Below the pieces are notes generated by a model. That model searched no databases. It was not told the origin of the DNA and was given only the letters and a program-made list of their open reading frames with translations. Of a stretch of DNA of 64,000 bases, positions 21,896 to 33,888 are shown one piece after another (position 1 is the stretch's first letter; every line of letters starts with the position of its first letter). The translations under genes were made by a program, and so were the position numbers. Source of the stretch: Berberis thunbergii (taxonomy: Eukaryota; Streptophyta; Magnoliopsida; Ranunculales; Berberidaceae). The stretch covers positions 1-64,000 of the forward strand of contig QNQO01009168.1 in the NCBI GenBank assembly GCA_003290165.1. The letters run 5' to 3'.

Positions 21896-22958
21896 AATAC
21901 CCCCAAACCTATATTTTGCTAGTCCTCGAGCAAAACAATAAAAATAAAATTCTAACTCACTTTCGCAGGAATCATCGGTTGCACTTACCTTAAACGTGCA
22001 ACAAGGCTTTAAACCCCTAGATTACCTCTAGTGGACGAATTATAGTCTCGTGAGGGTTTCCAGAAATGTTACCCACAAACATCATCATTCATAAATTTCT
22101 AAAACATGGTAACTCAGTCTATTATCCTCAGAGTAAGAATCTAATTGCCAAAAGTTTTTGAAAACAACTAACAGTCTGACAATAATATATCAAAGAGTCT
22201 CACAACAATTTAATAATACCCAATGGTTAAATAAATTTCATCAATTATCCCCAACTCGAAGTATGTGTGTGCTTGGGCTTATCAACATAATTTTATTTTT
22301 CTCAGCAAAGATACGACTAGATAACCTCTAAATTGTACGCTTCGACTACAAATCTCTCTTGTCACTCAGAAATGAATCACTCAGAGATTGGTTAGTTATC
22401 ACTCGGTTTATATGTGAAAAAGAGAATAAATTATGGAAAGACAAACAATGAAAAAACAGACTTTTCAAATAATGAAATGAATATGATCTCATAGATAGGA
22501 ATACCAATTACTTTGAGAATATTGAATCACACGCCATAGTTCTTGTTTATTTAATCTCCACGTCTAGGAACCAAACTTTTACATAAGGTCAATTAGGTCT
22601 TTATGAGGTTGTATTGAGGCTAAGATTTTGGCTAACAAGAATGGAAAAGGATATGAGAAAATTCTCTGAGAATGGATACACCCTTTAATAAGCACGTGGG
22701 GATTTGAAGAATAAACAAATGTTGTACACCATTAATTTATCTTCCTTCGAAATTCTTCTTCATAAATCTTTTTTTTTTAGTATACATGTTTTCCCCTTCT
22801 GCACAATAACACATTTCAGTCCCGAGGATTCATGGAATACTTAATTTTAACTCCTTTTATTTGCCCATTTCAAAAATACATCAATAATACAGATTTTCAG
22901 TGACATTGGGTAAGGATAAAAATAATATGGGATATTACTCTCTAGATGGAGTAGGTAC
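21896..22958 (+). repeat. R1 internal sequence
   Basis: This directly follows the LTR and is shared with 1280-2354 and 25808-26872. It contains no domain that I can recognise. Confidence 0.6.
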
Positions 22959-23012
22959 CACTACAAGAAAACAAGTATTTAGCGACGGTTTCCAAAAGTG
23001 TGTAGCGACGGT
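22959..23012 (+). mobile_element. CACTA end remnant, short form
   Basis: This matches 14439-14492 closely, including the same internal deletion after the second 'tagcgacgg'. The two are therefore duplicates of one event. Confidence 0.7.
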
Positions 23013-24766
23013 CACTGCCTTGCTGAAATGCAAAGAAATTTTTGACATTTAGGGGATTACATAAAATTCAAAGAAATATTGTCCACGTCCAAGAGCTGGT
23101 TAATTAGTAAAGGATGATGGATCTCATGTTTGTTTGTTTGTTTTATTTGTTGACTCATTAATTCATTCATAAATTTCTGTAATTTGTATGACAAAATGGT
23201 CTCCAAAATCCAACTTAAAAAGAGAAGTTTCTACAACTTCAACTTCAAAATTTCCAACACATAAAACATAACATACATACTCTTGGTCGGTCAGTTACGA
23301 CAATAATTGACCAACTAATTAAATAAATCTTATTTTAATTATGTCCCATCATAATTTTCAATTTTCTTGGGCCATACTATATGACTAAATAATCGGATCA
23401 ACAGCAACATATACTCCAAGCCGCTTGTTTTTTCTTTACGATTTTATTTTTATTTTATTTTTTAACTGCTTTCTACTTTAGAACATGTTCCAATCCCCTT
23501 AAATTGTTTTTTCTTTACGACTTCTATATATATTAAACCAGTCAAGTTATTCTTTTTGTTTAAAAATTTAAATATATATATATATATTCATTCGATCTGA
23601 TATGGTTCGTTCAGATCGAAGTATTTCAGATCTGCATGGTCTGGATCTTTCTGATCTGCTTATTTCAGATCTGCTTATTTCAAGATCTTCTTATTAAATC
23701 CAGATCTGCTTATTTCCTCATATTTCAAGATCTGCTTATTAAATCTAGATTGCTTATTTCCTCATGATCTGCTTATTAAATTCAATGGTGTAGCTCACAT
23801 GTTTGATCCCAATGGTGTACTAGCTAAATCAGATCTTGATTAACTGATTAATCTGATGATTAGCATATTAATACTGTTCAAACTGAACGTATTGTATTAA
23901 TCAGATGATTAGCAAATTATATATTCCTTTAGTTACGTGCAACAGTATGATATGCCAGTTCTATTTGTTTCATTACAAAGCAGTTAATTCAGATATTGAT
24001 TAAAGTTTCTAGGGTTTAGTTTAACTGGTTGGGCCTGCATTCGACCCTTTCTAAGGCCCATGTGTATAACAAGTTTTATTAAGGCCTGAATCATATCTTG
24101 ATATGTTAGGTTGTTAGACTAGAATTAGGCCCATGTGTATAACAAGTTTTATTTGAAAATTTTCATTGGGCCACAACTTAATTGAAAGACATTTGGGTTG
24201 TTGGGCTGGGTCTGATGGGTTGCTGGGATATGGTTAGACCCTGTTAGTTCAGATGGATCACCCTGGTCTAGTTCAGAAAACGGGTTCATCTGTTTTGGCT
24301 ATTTGCACCCTGCAAAATTTGTCTAGTTCACCCTGATAAAAAAATTTCAGGGAATTAAATAATGGACCTTACATCAAGTAAATCTAGTACATTACTTAGG
24401 TCCGTTATTTATTTATTTATTTATTTTTTCCCAAGGCAATTTATTTGAGATTTTAAATTTAAATATTTTGAGATGCATCTAATGAGTTATTTAGTTTGTC
24501 TAACATTTTATTAAACTAATTGAAATAAGATGTCACCCTTATGTAAATTAATTTATTGAAAATGTTAAGATGTTTGTGTTTGTGAGTTCATGCGGATATT
24601 ACCCGGCCCAAAGGAAGGATAATATTTGGCCAAATTGTATACACACCTGTAATGATAAATATGTGACAATTATAAGGTTTCCATGTGAATAATAAGCCGA
24701 TCCAAATATTGACTTATTGTTTGACAGGATTTATTGTCAATATTTGATCACCACACCAAAGAGTAT
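23013..24766. repeat. Mosaic repeat block B, third copy
   Basis: This is near-identical to 14493-16260. It includes the AT run and the 'gatctgcttattt' array (about 23570-23790) and ends with 'accaaagagtatca' before the next R1 LTR. There is no gene. Confidence 0.65.
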
Positions 24767-25807
24767 CACTTACAGGATTTATCGTTCCCAGCATGACAGC
24801 GCCTGCTGCTCCTTCTTCCTCGCGAGCTTCCTCCTGCTCCAACCTGGTTCTAAACCTGCAAAAAGAGAGAGAGAAAGTGAGGAAACAATGAGATAAGAAA
24901 ACAGACAGAAAAATAAAACAGAGAACGGAGTGGCAGAGCCATGTTTCTCCTGTCACGATGGTTTGTGCCGTTTGCGACGGTGGTCGTGAGAGAGGGAGGC
25001 AGGAAGGAGGTCGAGACGAAGAGAGACCAAGAGAGGGGGGAAGGTCTGTGGAGAGGCGGAGTAGAGTCGCGGTGAGGCTTTGTTTCGCGGCGGAGGCGGT
25101 TGATGGCGTGGTGGCGTGGTCTGTTCGTAACGGTGGTCGTGAGAGAGAGAGAGAAACACTGAGAAAGAAAGAGGTAAACAGGAAGGAGGGCTGAGAGAAG
25201 GGAGAAACAGGGGCGGTGACGATTCGTGAAGGAGGAGAAACAGGGGTTGTCCTATCATGATGGTGGTTGTGGTGGTGCTGGTTTGCGACAGGGACAACAA
25301 CGGTGGTTGTGCAAAACAGTGAGGTGACGGCTGATGGTGGAGGATGAGGAGGAGGTGGTGATGGAGAAATTATCACACTGTTGGCTCTCCTATGGAGCGA
25401 GGATCGTCGGCAGGGTGAATTAGCTTGGTGGCTGGAAAAGAGAGGAGTGGAGAAGGGATGTGGAAGAAGAGAGAAAGAGTTTTATCTAAGATGGGGAGAG
25501 CTAAATAGGGTTCTCCTATTTTCTTGGGCTTGGGTTTTTAGGTTAGCATTTTGGGTTTGGGCTTAGGTTAAATTAGGTGGACCTAGGTTTATTAGGGTTA
25601 GGTTTAGATATGTGACCCTCTACTTTGTACCACCGCTAGAATTGACCAATTGTCATTCCTTAAATTGTCGCCTTAATATGATTTCATCGTTCACGCTCAA
25701 ATTCTTGCAAAGACATGAAAACGAAATAATTATTATAAAATATAATAATCGAAACACTAACATATATAAATTAAGGGACATATTATGTAATAATTACGTG
25801 AATATCA
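24767..25807 (+). repeat. R1 LTR, 5'-truncated
   Basis: This has the same 5' truncation point as 225-1279, so both derive from one truncated ancestor. It ends 'gaatatca'. Long open frames on the minus strand (24714-25376, 24953-25300) are Ser/Pro/His-rich shadows of the GA-rich tract. Confidence 0.75.
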
Positions 25808-26872
25808 AATACCCCAAAACCTATATTTTGCTATTCCTCAAGCAAAACAATAAAAATAAAATTCTAACTCACTTTCGCAGGAATCATCGGTTGCACTTAC
25901 CTTAAACGTGTAACAAGGCTTTAAACCCCTAGATTACTTTAGTGGACGAGTTATAGTCTCGTGAGGGTTTCCAGAAATGTTACCCACAAACATCATCATT
26001 TATAAATTTTTAAAACATGGTAACTCAATCTATTATCCTCAGAGTAAGAATCTAATTGCCAAAATTTTTTGAAAATAACTAACAGTCTGACAATAATATA
26101 TCAAAGAGTCTCACAACAATTTAATAATACCCAAAGGTTAACTAAATTTCATCAATTATCCCCAACTCAAAGTATGTGTGTGCATGGGCTTATCAACATA
26201 ATTTTATTTTTCTCAGCAAAGATACGACTAGATAACCTTTGAATTGTACGTTTCGACTACAAATCTCTCGTCACTCAGAAATGAATCACTCAGAGATTTG
26301 TTAATTATCACTCAGTTTATATGTGAGAAAGAGAATAAATTATGGAAAGACAAACATCTCACATATAATAATCATGAAAAAATAGACTTTTCAAAGAATG
26401 AAATGAATATGATCTCATGGATAGGAATACCAATTACTTTGAGAATATTGAATCACACGCCATAGTTTTTGTTTATTTAATCTCCACGTCTAGAAACCAA
26501 ACTTTTACGTAAGGTCAATTAGGTTGTAATGAGGCTAAGATTTTGGCTAACAAGAATGGAAAAGGATATGAGAAAATTCTCTGAGAATGGATACACCCTT
26601 TAATAAGCACGTGAGGCTCTGAAGAATAAACAAATGTTGTACACCATTAATTTATCTTCCTTCGAAATTCTTCTTTATAATTTTTTTTTTTTTTGTATAC
26701 ATGTTTTCCCCTTCTGCACAATAACAAATTTCAGTCTTGAGGATTCATGGAATATTTAATTTCAATTCTTTTTATTTGCCCATTTCAAAAATACATCAAT
26801 CATACACATTCTCAGAGACATTGGGTAAGGATAAAATAATATAGGATATTACTCTCTAGCTGGAGTAGGAGC
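25808..26872 (+). repeat. R1 internal sequence, duplicon 2
   Basis: This is the counterpart of 1280-2354. It is non-coding as far as I can see. Confidence 0.6.
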
Positions 26873-27000
26873 CACTACAAGAAAACAGGTGTTTAACGAC
26901 AGTTTCCAAAAGTGTGTAGCGACGGTTTCCAAAAGGTGTATTAGCCAACCGCCGTTAATAAATGCGTCACAAGAGCATTCGGCGACGATTTTTGACATTT
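26873..27000 (+). mobile_element. CACTA end remnant, longer form
   Basis: This is the counterpart of 2355-2480, with 'cactacaagaaaacagg', repeats of 'gcgacggtttcc' and a 'gccaaccgccgttaa' phrase. No opposite end is found. Confidence 0.72.
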
Positions 27001-29050
27001 AGGGGATTACATAAAATTCATAAATGTCAAAAAAAAAACATTCAAAAATGCCAAAAAAAAAAGTCACTGCCTTGCTGAAATGCAAAGAAATTTTTGACAT
27101 TTACGGGATTACATAAAATTCAAAGAAATATTGTCCAAGTCCAAGAGGTCTCCAAATTTGTATGACAAAATGGTCTCCAAATTCCAACTTAAAAGGAGAA
27201 GTTTCTACAACTTCAACTTCAAAATTTCCAACACATAAAACATAACAACTAATTAAATAAATCTTATTTTAATTATGTCCCACCATAATTTTCAATTTTC
27301 TTGGGCCATACTATATGACTAAATAATCGGATCAACATCCAACATATATATCATGGGGGGTTATGTGAACACCAACAAAGTCAACTAAAATGTCTTCTTC
27401 ATCCTACGAATGTTGAATTTTAAATTTGGTTACATGATGTGGACAATATTACAAGCACAACCCTAAATCGACTAAAACCTTGAAACCAATATTTAATAAT
27501 TCTATTATGTTCTTATAAAATTGAATTGATAGTGTGAAACAAAAATAAACCCATTGAGACCCACTTGCAATTTATGTTTATGAATTAGTCCAATTTGGAT
27601 GCAAAAACATTGATCATTTCAACCAACTAGACAATTTATTTAGTTGGCAAAATGAGTTGTTCTAGCTGTCGAAGAAAGGGGCGAGGAAATGAGCGAGGGG
27701 GTGGGTATTACCACTCATCTCCTCGATATTTGCACAATTGTGCATCTCAAGGGAACATGCACGCATCTCAAGTAGATGGGCAGTCACACTCACCCCCTCG
27801 CCCATTTCCTCGCCATTTAGAATTTTCCTGGCAAAATATGAAGTCCATCCCTCATTAGCAATATTCAATTTAGGATCTACAATACAACTTATAATTGCAT
27901 TCGATCAACCAAACAAGATAACAATAACTCATTAAAAAAAAAAAGATAACAACAAGAGAAATTCTAACTGTATTCTTCTACTTTATTCTTGATTATTCTT
28001 CTTCTCAATGAATCAATATGGAGCATAACTATAACGGTAGAATAAAGAACTAACAATTGGTATCATAGCTGATGGTTCGACGGGGACTAACTGAATGTGT
28101 TCGAACTGAATCAGATCTTGATTAACTAATTAATCTGATGATTAGCATATTAATACTGTTCGAATTGAATGTGTTGTATTATTCAAAAGATTAGCAAATT
28201 ATCTAATCATTTCATTACGTGCAACAGTATGATATGCTAGTTCTATTTGTTTCATTACAAAGCAGCTAATTCAGATATTGATTAAAGTTTCTAAGGTTTA
28301 GTTTAACTTGTTGGGCCTGCATTCGGCCCTTGTTAAGGTCCATGTGTGTAACAAGTTTTATTAAGGCCTGAATCATATCTTGATCTGTTAGGTTGTTAGA
28401 CCAGAATTAGGCCCATGTATATAAGAAGTTTTATTTGAAATTTTTCATTGGGCCACAACTTAATTGAAAGACATTTGGGTTGATGGGCTGGGTCTGATGG
28501 GTTGCTGGGATATGGTTAGACCCTGTTAGTTCAGATGGATCACCCTGGTCCAGTTCAGAAAACTGGTTCATCTGTTTTGGCTATTTGCACCCAGCAGAAT
28601 GTGTCTAAGCCACCCTGATAAAAAAATTCAGGAAATTAAATAATGAACCTTACATCAAGTAAATCCAGTACATTACTTAGGTCCATTATTTATTTATTTA
28701 TTTTATTTTTCTCAAGGCAATTTATTTGAGATTTTAAATTTAAATATTTTGGGATGCATCTAATGACTTATTTAGTTTGTCTAACATTTGATTAAACTTA
28801 TTGAAATAAGATGTCACCCTTATGTAAATTAATTTATTGAGAATATTAAGATGTTTGTGTTTGTGAGTTCGTGCGGATATTACCGGGCCCAAAGGAAGGA
28901 TAATATTTGGCCGAATTGCATACACACCTGTAGTGATAAATATGTGACAATCATTAGGTTTCCATGTGAATAATAAGCTGATCAAAATATAGACTTATTG
29001 TTTGACAGGATTTATTGTCAATATTTGATCACCACACCAAAGAGTATCAA
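27001..29050. repeat. Mosaic repeat block B, duplicon 2
   Basis: This is collinear with 2481-2663 and 4071-5910 but without the gypsy fragment of copy 1. It keeps 'aaaaggagaagtttctac' (27190-27207), which is lost in copy 1. It contains a retro-type primer site near 28057 and no gene. Confidence 0.65.
27654..27828. mobile_element. Mutator-like MITE, duplicon 2 copy
   Basis: This is identical in structure and 9-bp target duplication (27645-27653 and 27829-27837, 'tggcaaaat') to the element at 4510-4684. It was therefore present before the duplication. Confidence 0.75.
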
Positions 29051-29490
29051 TTACAAGTTAATATTACTGTCAAAAGACTTATATTAATGTTGTGTTAGGT
29101 ATCTTGAGATGTATTCCATAATTGTCTACAACACAAGTGATTAACAATAGCACATGTCCATAGCGTTTTTTGGACTTTGTGCTATCAAAACCAATATAAA
29201 TTCAAAAGATAGTGTTTTGAATACACAGTGAAGCAGAGCGGGAGACAAAAAAAATTTACGCGCGCGCATTTTTGATCGATTTCATCTCCCCCCTCGCGAG
29301 TTCTCCCTCACAAGAACTCCCTGCTGCATCACTCTCTGCTCTGCTGCATCGCCTGAGAGATGAACATCTCCTCACTAATAAACACCTCGCTCTCAACTTC
29401 ACATCACATCTCCTCTCCTTCTCCTCTCCCCCCAACCCAAACAACCAAAACACAGTGCAGTGTCTGTGTTTGTACAAGCAACAAAACGCG
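29051..29490 (+). promoter_or_regulatory. Upstream region of NDUFS1 copy 2
   Basis: This holds the same stem-loop as copy 1 (about 29149-29185, one base longer in the right arm), the 'acgcgcgcgc' tract and the CT-rich leader. Copy 2 has about 19 extra bases ('atcactctctgctctgctgc') in the leader near 29328 compared with copy 1. Confidence 0.5.
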
Positions 29491-30259
29491 ATGGGGTTTG
29501 GCCATCTAGCTATTCGAGCTTCGAGATCCTCCTCCTCCTTCGCAGCCTTCAATCGGTTCTCCTCTAGGGTTCTCGCATCCTCATCCAATTTCAGAGGAAT
29601 CGTCTCCACCCCAGAGCTTTAAAACCCTGAAGCAGCCGCAGCGGAGCCAGCCCCTGAAATTCACCCTCCACGAATCCCTGTAGCTGGAGCTAGGGTTCAT
29701 CTCCCCAACCCTGATGAAGCAATTGAGGTTTTCGTCGATGGGTACCCAGTCAAAATTCATAAGGGATGCACTATCCTTCAGGCTTGTGAAGTCGCCGGGG
29801 TCAACATTCCTCGGTTCTGCTACCACAGTCGCCTCTCCATTGCTGGGAATTGCAGGATGTGTTTGGTAGATGTTGAGAAATCGCCCAAGCCGATCGCTTC
29901 CTGCGCCATGCCCGCTCTCCCAGGTCAGATTTCATCAACGTTGATCACAATCTTTTTTTTTTTTGTTGGTCTAACTTGTTTGGGTTGTTTTTTTTATTCT
30001 TCTTCATGTCAGGTATGAAAATTAAGACGGATACTCCTATTGTAAAGAAGGCTCGTGAAGGGGCTATGGAGTTTTTGCTGATGAATCACCTACTGGATTG
30101 CCTCATTTGTGATCAGGGTGGAGAATGTGATTTGCAGGATCCGTCTATGGCATTTGGATCTGATCGTGGGCGGTTCATTGACGTTAAGAGATCTGTTGTT
30201 GAGAAGAATTTGGGGCCGTTGGTGAAGACAGTGACGACTCGTTGTATCCAGTGCACAAG
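29491..30259 (+). pseudogene. NDUFS1: NDUFS1 5' fragment, copy 2
   Basis: Two exons (29491-29923 and 30013-30259) have intact splice borders. It carries the same TAA after 'GIVSTPEL' as copies 1 and 3. The 2Fe-2S cysteines and the '[19 protein letters not shown]' ligands are kept. It has 'CLVDVEK' where copy 1 has 'CLVYVEK', and 'FGSDRGRF' where copy 1 has 'FGSNRGRF'. The rest of the gene is absent, so it is a dead 5' fragment. Confidence 0.93.
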
Positions 30260-30520
30260 GTTTGCACCTTCCTTTCTATTCTTTGAATGCTTGAAATTTA
30301 TGTAACCAAGGACACTTCACACACGAAAATGGTTACTTTCTAATGGGTGTTAACCTATAAGTCGACCAATTGATAGGTTATGAGATTCTTAAAAATTCAG
30401 CACGCTTTTCAAAAAAAAAGAAGTAAAAGTACGATGTAGTGTACAATCATAAAATATAGACCTAATAATTCATTTTCCCTTTATTTACTGTGCGGCGTGA
30501 TTCCTGGTAAACATGGGGCG
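30260..30520 (+). other. Intron remnant after NDUFS1 copy 2
   Basis: This is shared with copies 1 and 3. No exon follows. Confidence 0.45.
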
Positions 30521-31800
30521 AAAAAAAACAAAAGAGTTGGGTTCTCTAAACCCAATTAGGTCGAACGAAAATGTATGATTTATCCATGCCGAGTCTTGCT
30601 TCCGCTCCGAATTCTCCTTCAACTCTTAGGTACGATTTTCTCCCACATGTTCAGTCATATTTTCAGATTTCCGATTATTTGATCAGATTAGCGTTTCCTT
30701 CTTCATACGTTACTGATCTTGTTTCTTGATGAGATTAAAATTGGAATTGTAATTAGTAGAGATTTGGTATAGTTTTATCAGAATTGCTAGAAATTTGTGA
30801 AGCGGCAAATGTTGTGGTGTGGTGTGGTATGTTTTGATTGACCAACATGCTTTTGATCCAAAAACAGGGTTTTTTTTTAATACAATTTTATCCATGCTTG
30901 TTGAGATCAAATTTGCAGACTAGTTTTGCCCGAATAGCGAGAAATCTGTCAAGTAGTAGGTTTTGATTAAGATTGGATGAATAGTTTTCAGTGTAATTTT
31001 GTAGTTTAGCGTAGCTAAATTTACAATGAAGAAAAAAAAAGCTTTATGAGGTATGCATTTATGATTTTCCATTTTCAAGTGAAGCTTTAAAATTTATGAG
31101 AAACAACAATTTTTGTACTGGTATATGGATCAAATAAGAAGGGAAAAATTCGTCGGGAAATTTGGATGACTGAGTGGCTCCTACCACTTTGAAACTGTGT
31201 TAGGATGGGGATGGGTGGCTGCCTAAACATCTTAGTAGTCCCTATGTAATGAAAGGCGACCTCTAGGTACTCAGTGTAATTTACATTGGCTCCTTTTGAA
31301 TAGGGGCACCACCAAAGGCTGTCGTCAAAGGCGCTCACTTAGGCATCGTCCAAATTACCTACCCCTGTACTACGCTAAGCACATGCACAACACATTTTTG
31401 TTTTTGTGAAACTTCGTTACCAATAACAGGTCTCATTTGAAGGAAAGGAGTTGATCCTATAGTATTGAAGACATTTGCAGAGTGTGAAGAGTAGCTAGCT
31501 TTACATGTTGCGGGCAATGATGTTGTTGGGACTTGGACATAGGTCATTTATAGAGATGTTAGAGGAGCTTTTGGGAGATGGGCATGAAGGTTCTTGCCAT
31601 GGCACAAGGCAGTACAAGTGGCAATGACTATCAACCAGTCAAGCTTCTGGCCGAGGAATAAGTTAGCACAAACACTTGTAGATAAAGCCGTTGAAAGTGA
31701 CACAAATCATGACTTTGGGGATTTTGCATATCCTCCACAATACTCGGATGATGGGTTCAACTTTGGGGATGAAGAACATCTAGAGTCCCGAGTCTAAAAC
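30521..31800 (+). pseudogene. Unidentified gene remnant, copy 2
   Basis: This is a near-copy of 7371-8650: a first-exon-like 'MYDLSMPSLASAPNSPSTLR' near 30571 and an acidic tail frame 31594-31797. Changes against copy 1 include Asp to Asn in 'DTNHD'. Function is unknown and it is broken by stops. Confidence 0.5.
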
Positions 31801-32531
31801 ATATTTAATTACTTGATTTTGTTTTCTAATTTTTTGATTGGTTTGGATGTTTAAATTGCTTGATAAGTAAGGCCTTATATTACTGTGTGGACATATGCGG
31901 CATTTTTATCTCTGTATTACCATCATCTATTTCTTTGTATTATGCCATTTCAGGTTATTGCAAAATTTGAGCCAAGTGAGCGTTGTATGCTTCTAAAGTT
32001 TAGTCACGAGTTGTTCTAGAGCTCCATAACTTGGGTTCAAACATCTCCAACTAGCCTTTACTATTCATAAGGTATGGTCTAACCTACACTATTTTTTTGT
32101 AAATTTGTATTTTATTTTATTTTTTTGTAACACGACTAGAATGTATCGAAATAAGCAATCTTGATTTTATCTTCTCCCACCAAACATCCCTCTATCTTCT
32201 GAGAACAAACACAACTCGACAAGAGGAACAAACTATAGTGTAAGGTTATATTGGTCTGTTTGGAAGATTACCTTAAAGGATCTGTGATTACTATCTAATT
32301 GGAAAATATATGGAAGTTCTAAATTGCCTTAAAAGATGGAAGGGTCATACCATTTCCCACCTAATGTTCTTGACGTTTCTAAACCAAAACAGTTGTGATA
32401 GGTGATAGCCCCTGCAGCATTTTTCAAGTGACTCTGAACTTCCAAGTATTTGTCATAAAATGAAGTTCGATTACGTTAAGTTTTTTATTTATTGGAGCAC
32501 GAAATAGATAACATTGGTTGCATGGATCCAG
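31801..32531. other. A/T-rich spacer, copy 2
   Basis: This is the counterpart of 8651-9378. No feature is recognised. Confidence 0.4.
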
Positions 32532-32964
32532 GCATATGTTTTTCAAGGGAAATCAGGAGATTGTGCTGCATTTCTTGTAAATAGTAATGATAAACAAGAA
32601 GCCACTGTGCAATTTCAAGATGCATTGTATGACTTGCCTCGACAATCAATTAGTATCTTACTCAAGCATCTGATGCTCAACCTAAATTTCATGTCGACAC
32701 TCTTGGGCATGTTGTGCATGTTTATGTCAACAACGTGTATGTAGGTGAGTTTCTGTTCTTGTTCTCAATAGGCTGAAGAAAATTTGATAATCAATTAAGT
32801 TGTCCACGTTTTATCAATTTAAATTGCTGATAATTTCCTTTGCTATGATCCTAGGAAATGCTCATGGGAATCATGACAATCCGGGATGCACAATCGAGTA
32901 ACCCGTCCAACTAAACAATGGAATGAACAATGTTTCAATAGTTAGTGTCATGGTTGGGTTACCG
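32532..32964 (+). pseudogene. Beta-galactosidase (GH35) fragment, copy 2
   Basis: Exons 32532-32744 and 32855-32964, as in copy 1. Besides the shared exon fusion and frame change near 'SISIL', this copy has a private stop. CAA of 'TIEQPV' is TAA at about 32899. It is therefore decaying independently of copies 1 and 3. Confidence 0.87.
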
Positions 32965-33715
32965 GTACTAATTCTAACAAATGTCCTGCTGTAATTTCTT
33001 TAGTTTTCAGGGGTCTACGTAAATAACATATTGCATGATGAGTACTTACATATCCTATCATCGGGAAGAAATCTGCAAGATACACAGACAAGTAGTTGTT
33101 TTTCTATGAAGAAATCTGAAATTCTCAATTTGGGTTTGATTTTAAACAGTGTTGTTGAGTTCCTTCCATAATGTAACTCTGCATGATGAGTACTTACATA
33201 TCCTGTTGTTGGGATTTACAACTTCCATACTTGTTTTTCTCAGTTTTAATGAAAAGTTTTGTTCCACCAAAGAAAAAAAAATCCTTCCCATACATTGATT
33301 GAGACAAACCCTGGAATTTCTTATTTACACTTGGATAAAGTTGTTGAACACGCTAAAATAAAAGATAATGTAACTGAGTTCCAAAGGAATTTGTAGTTTT
33401 AATTAGCAAAAGATGTGATTATAGAATCGACTGCAATCGCATACACCAAAGACTTTAGTCTTTACCTCGAAAATCCAAAAGAACTAAAAAAACTAACAAA
33501 AGGTACGAAGATTGACTTTTGTACACTATTTAGGCTTGTAATGGTGAATCCTCTCTCTCGTGTGAGATTGTTTCTGTATTTGTTTTTGTTTCATTAATAT
33601 AAAGGTTAAAGAGTCCTTAAAACCCTGTTTGCTTTAAGAAAAAAAAACACATGTTTATATCCACATCCGTAGATAAAAAAGAAGTCAAGTGTTGACAAGT
33701 GAAATAAGAAAATTT
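32965..33715. other. Region between beta-galactosidase and EH-B, copy 2
   Basis: This is collinear with copy 3 (59820-60570). Compared with copy 1 it lacks the retroelement scrap. No gene is seen. Confidence 0.4.
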
Positions 33716-33756
33716 TTGGAGAGCCAGGTCCCTAGCGCTAGGGGAGCTCTCTAGAA
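33716..33756. repeat. Palindrome downstream of EH-B
   Basis: The counterpart of 11832-11874, with the left arm mutated to 'tttggagagcc'. The core 'cctagcgctagg' is intact. Confidence 0.6.
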
Positions 33757-33774
33757 CATGATTATAAGAGAAAG

Positions 33775-33775
<1 letters not shown>

Positions 33776-33814
<39 letters not shown>
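33776..33814. repeat. (AAT)n microsatellite
   Basis: About 13 ATA/AAT units. A similar array lies in copy 3 (60635-60680). Copy 1 has a poly-A run here instead, which supports a closer relation of copies 2 and 3. Confidence 0.9.
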
Positions 33815-33817
<3 letters not shown>

Positions 33818-33888
33818 CAGATGAATATCAGAAGAAGAATTGATGAAAAAAAAGTGATAGAGAGCATGGCCTTACGCTCTCCTGGCAC

